A program made the position numbers and the translations under genes. The notes beneath the pieces are model-generated. The model ran no database searches. It saw only the letters and a list, made by a program, of their open reading frames with translations, and was not told the DNA's origin. A stretch of DNA of 64,000 nt. It comes from Gammaproteobacteria bacterium. Its GTDB lineage: Bacteria; Pseudomonadota; Gammaproteobacteria; Steroidobacterales; Steroidobacteraceae. Where the stretch lies: positions 1 to 64,000 of the forward strand of contig JANXZG010000076.1 of NCBI GenBank assembly GCA_025355645.1, given 5' to 3'. Positions 62,448 to 64,000 of this stretch are shown piece after piece; the first letter of the stretch is position 1, and each line of letters begins with the position of its first letter.

Positions 62448-64000
62448 ACTCCAGCGGCCCAAGCCCGCAGGTCGTGCTGCTCGCCGCGATGCTGGCATCC
62501 TCGCTCGCCAATGCATCGCAGCAGCCGGCGACGATCAAGGACCTCGATAGCCACCAGGTCGAGGTCAAGCCGGATCCGCCGCAAGGAGTTGACACGGCCA
62601 AAACGATGGAGAGCTATCGGCGTTTTCTCGACCTGAATGCGGGCGATGCAAGCTTGCGGGCCGAGGCGCTGCGCCGCCTCGGGGATCTGCATCTGGAGAG
62701 CGCTGAATCGGCGCGCATCGAAGCGGAACTCGCCAACAACGAGGCACTGCACGCCAATGAGGCGATCACGCTGTACACGGCGCTCCTAAAGGCCTATCCG
62801 AATTTCGAACGCAACGACTCGGTGCTCTACCAACTCGCGCGCGCCTATGAGACGAGCCTGCAGCCGGTGCCGGCGCTTGCGACACTCGACCGCCTGGTAC
62901 AGGCCTATCCGGCGAGCCGCCTGGTTGATGAGGCGCAGTTTCGGCGAGGCGAACTGCTGTTTTCCGCAAAACAGTACCCGGCCGCGCAGCTCGCCTACGA
63001 AGCCGTGATCCACGCAGGCACGAACTCGCAGTTTTTTGTCCAGAGCGAGTACAAGCATGGCTGGGCGCTGTTCAAGCAAGGTGAGAACGAGCAGAGCCTG
63101 GCATCGTTTGGCGCGGTGCTCGATGCGCTGCTGGTCTCGAAGCGCGATGCGAATGCGCTGATCGAGGTCGAATCGCTGTCCCGCCCCAACCAGGAACTCG
63201 TCGAGGACACGCTGCGCGTGATGTCGATTACGTTCTCCTATGCCGACGGTCCGAAGACGCTGGATGCATTCCTCGCCAGCGGCAGGCCGCGCCCGTATGC
63301 CTATGTGCTATACGCGCGTCTAGGCGATCTGTACGCGGAAAAGGAACGATACACGGACGCTGCGGACAGCTATCGCGCGTTCGCGGCCCGCAACCGCAAT
63401 CATGAAAAAGCGCCGCACCTGCAGATGCAGGCGATCGAGGCCTATTCGCGCGGCGGCTTCCCACAGCTGGTGCTGCAGGGCAAGCAGGAATTCGTGGAAG
63501 ACTACTCGTTCGGCACGACTTACTGGCAAGGACGCGACCCCGATCACGAGACCAAGGTGGTTGCCGAGCTTAAGGCGAACCTGCATGATCTTGCGCAGCA
63601 CTTCCACGCCGAAGCCCAGCGCAGCAAGTCGGTTGCCGATTACCAGGAGGCGGCCAAGTATTACCGCAGCTACCTGACTTCCTTCCCCAAGGATCCGGAT
63701 GCTCCGGTCACCAATTACCTGCTGGCCGACACGCTGTTCGAGAGCCGCCAATACCTCGATGCCGCCAAGGAATACGAGCAGACGGCCTACGATTATGGCG
63801 GGCAGGGCAGGGCGGCAGATGCCGGTTATGCCGCGATCGTGGCCTACGGCAAGTATGAGGAGACGGCGAGCGCCGACGCGCGGGCCGAGGTGCACCGGCA
63901 AAGCGTCGACAGCTCGCTGAAATTTGCCACCTCCTTCCAGCAGCATCCGGAGAGCTCAACGGTGTTAATGCACGCGGCCAAGGATTTGTATTCCGCCGGG
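62444..64000 (+). CDS. TPR-repeat protein, 3' end beyond window
   Basis: Absent from the ORF track because it runs off the window, but open for 519 codons from ATG 62444. It begins with a signal-like segment (PSPQVVLLAAMLASSLANASQQ). Many TPR-like units follow, including YRRFLDLNAGDASLRAEALR, ITLYTALLKAYPNFERNDSV, YQLARAYETSLQPVPALATL and VTNYLLADTLFESRQYLDAA. Long exported TPR proteins of this style occur in myxobacterial gliding and related proton-driven envelope machineries, but that comparison is from pattern only. Coupled to the previous TPR gene by an ATGA overlap; further genes of the operon probably lie downstream. Confidence 0.85.
   Translation, partial: MNSSGPSPQVVLLAAMLASSLANASQQPATIKDLDSHQVEVKPDPPQGVDTAKTMESYRRFLDLNAGDASLRAEALRRLGDLHLESAESARIEAELANNEALHANEAITLYTALLKAYPNFERNDSVLYQLARAYETSLQPVPALATLDRLVQAYPASRLVDEAQFRRGELLFSAKQYPAAQLAYEAVIHAGTNSQFFVQSEYKHGWALFKQGENEQSLASFGAVLDALLVSKRDANALIEVESLSRPNQELVEDTLRVMSITFSYADGPKTLDAFLASGRPRPYAYVLYARLGDLYAEKERYTDAADSYRAFAARNRNHEKAPHLQMQAIEAYSRGGFPQLVLQGKQEFVEDYSFGTTYWQGRDPDHETKVVAELKANLHDLAQHFHAEAQRSKSVADYQEAAKYYRSYLTSFPKDPDAPVTNYLLADTLFESRQYLDAAKEYEQTAYDYGGQGRAADAGYAAIVAYGKYEETASADARAEVHRQSVDSSLKFATSFQQHPESSTVLMHAAKDLYSAG

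Overview
The window looks like chromosomal DNA from an aerobic, Gram-negative proteobacterium, most likely a gammaproteobacterium. It is GC-rich and gene-dense, with many overlapping stop/start pairs. It encodes several outer-membrane beta-barrels and lipoproteins, a complete Kdp potassium system, YfcF-type and other glutathione transferases, and the rubrerythrin/Fe-S/DUF3501 trio seen in proteobacteria. I recognise no rRNA, tRNA, CRISPR array, insertion sequence or phage gene, so the region reads as accessory metabolism plus an envelope cluster rather than a mobile island. The genus cannot be fixed from sequence reading alone.

Layout. 1-1.5 kb: 3' part of a Pit phosphate transporter, cut by the window edge and broken by a one-base frameshift. 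1.6-14.6 kb: mostly single metabolic genes (GFA-like zinc protein, MCY1-type cysteine synthase, two small secreted proteins, exported amidohydrolase, two glutathione transferases, GT4 glycosyltransferase, Tat-exported spermidine-dehydrogenase-like flavoprotein, old yellow enzyme, M13 and GH5-like secreted hydrolases). 14.6-18.6 kb: a tightly overlapping operon of a Rieske oxygenase, a PLP decarboxylase and a cobalt-type nitrile hydratase (alpha, beta, activator). 18.7-20.1 kb: a heavily decayed phosphoesterase pseudogene with a four-copy N-terminal repeat. 20.1-26.4 kb: CocE-like hydrolase, cationic amino acid permease, DOPA-dioxygenase-like enzyme and M61 protease with PDZ domain. 26.4-28.8 kb: DUF3501, GlpC/HdrD-like Fe-S protein and rubrerythrin. 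29.1-35.7 kb: two paralogous dimethylglycine/sarcosine-dehydrogenase-like flavoproteins divergent from a non-pyrrolysine MttB-family methyltransferase, suggesting catabolism of an N-methylated amine or betaine.

35.9-45.8 kb is a complete minus-strand kdp operon in the order micro-ORF, kdpF, kdpA, kdpB, kdpC, an outer-membrane barrel, kdpD, kdpE. A SYLF lipid-binding protein and a glycerophosphodiesterase follow.

47.7-64 kb is the most unusual part: two divergent operons encoding almost only exported proteins. The minus-strand arm has an HzsA-like propeller/cytochrome lipoprotein, an SH3-beta-barrel fusion, a lipoprotein-anchored barrel, a TlpA thioredoxin, a DUF4266 lipoprotein with a Cys-rich tail, and a DUF3570 barrel. 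The plus-strand arm has a c-type cytochrome distantly like the DUF1592/1588/1585 (planctomycete-type) cytochromes, a diheme LamG lipoprotein, a Tat-exported DUF1501-like protein, a TlpA-like protein that has lost both catalytic cysteines, a coiled-coil periplasmic protein and two TPR proteins, the last running off the window. Together they look like one envelope-spanning assembly with redox and scaffold parts. Its function is unknown to me; the mix of TPR proteins and outer-membrane barrels recalls myxobacterial gliding/envelope machineries, which is inference only.
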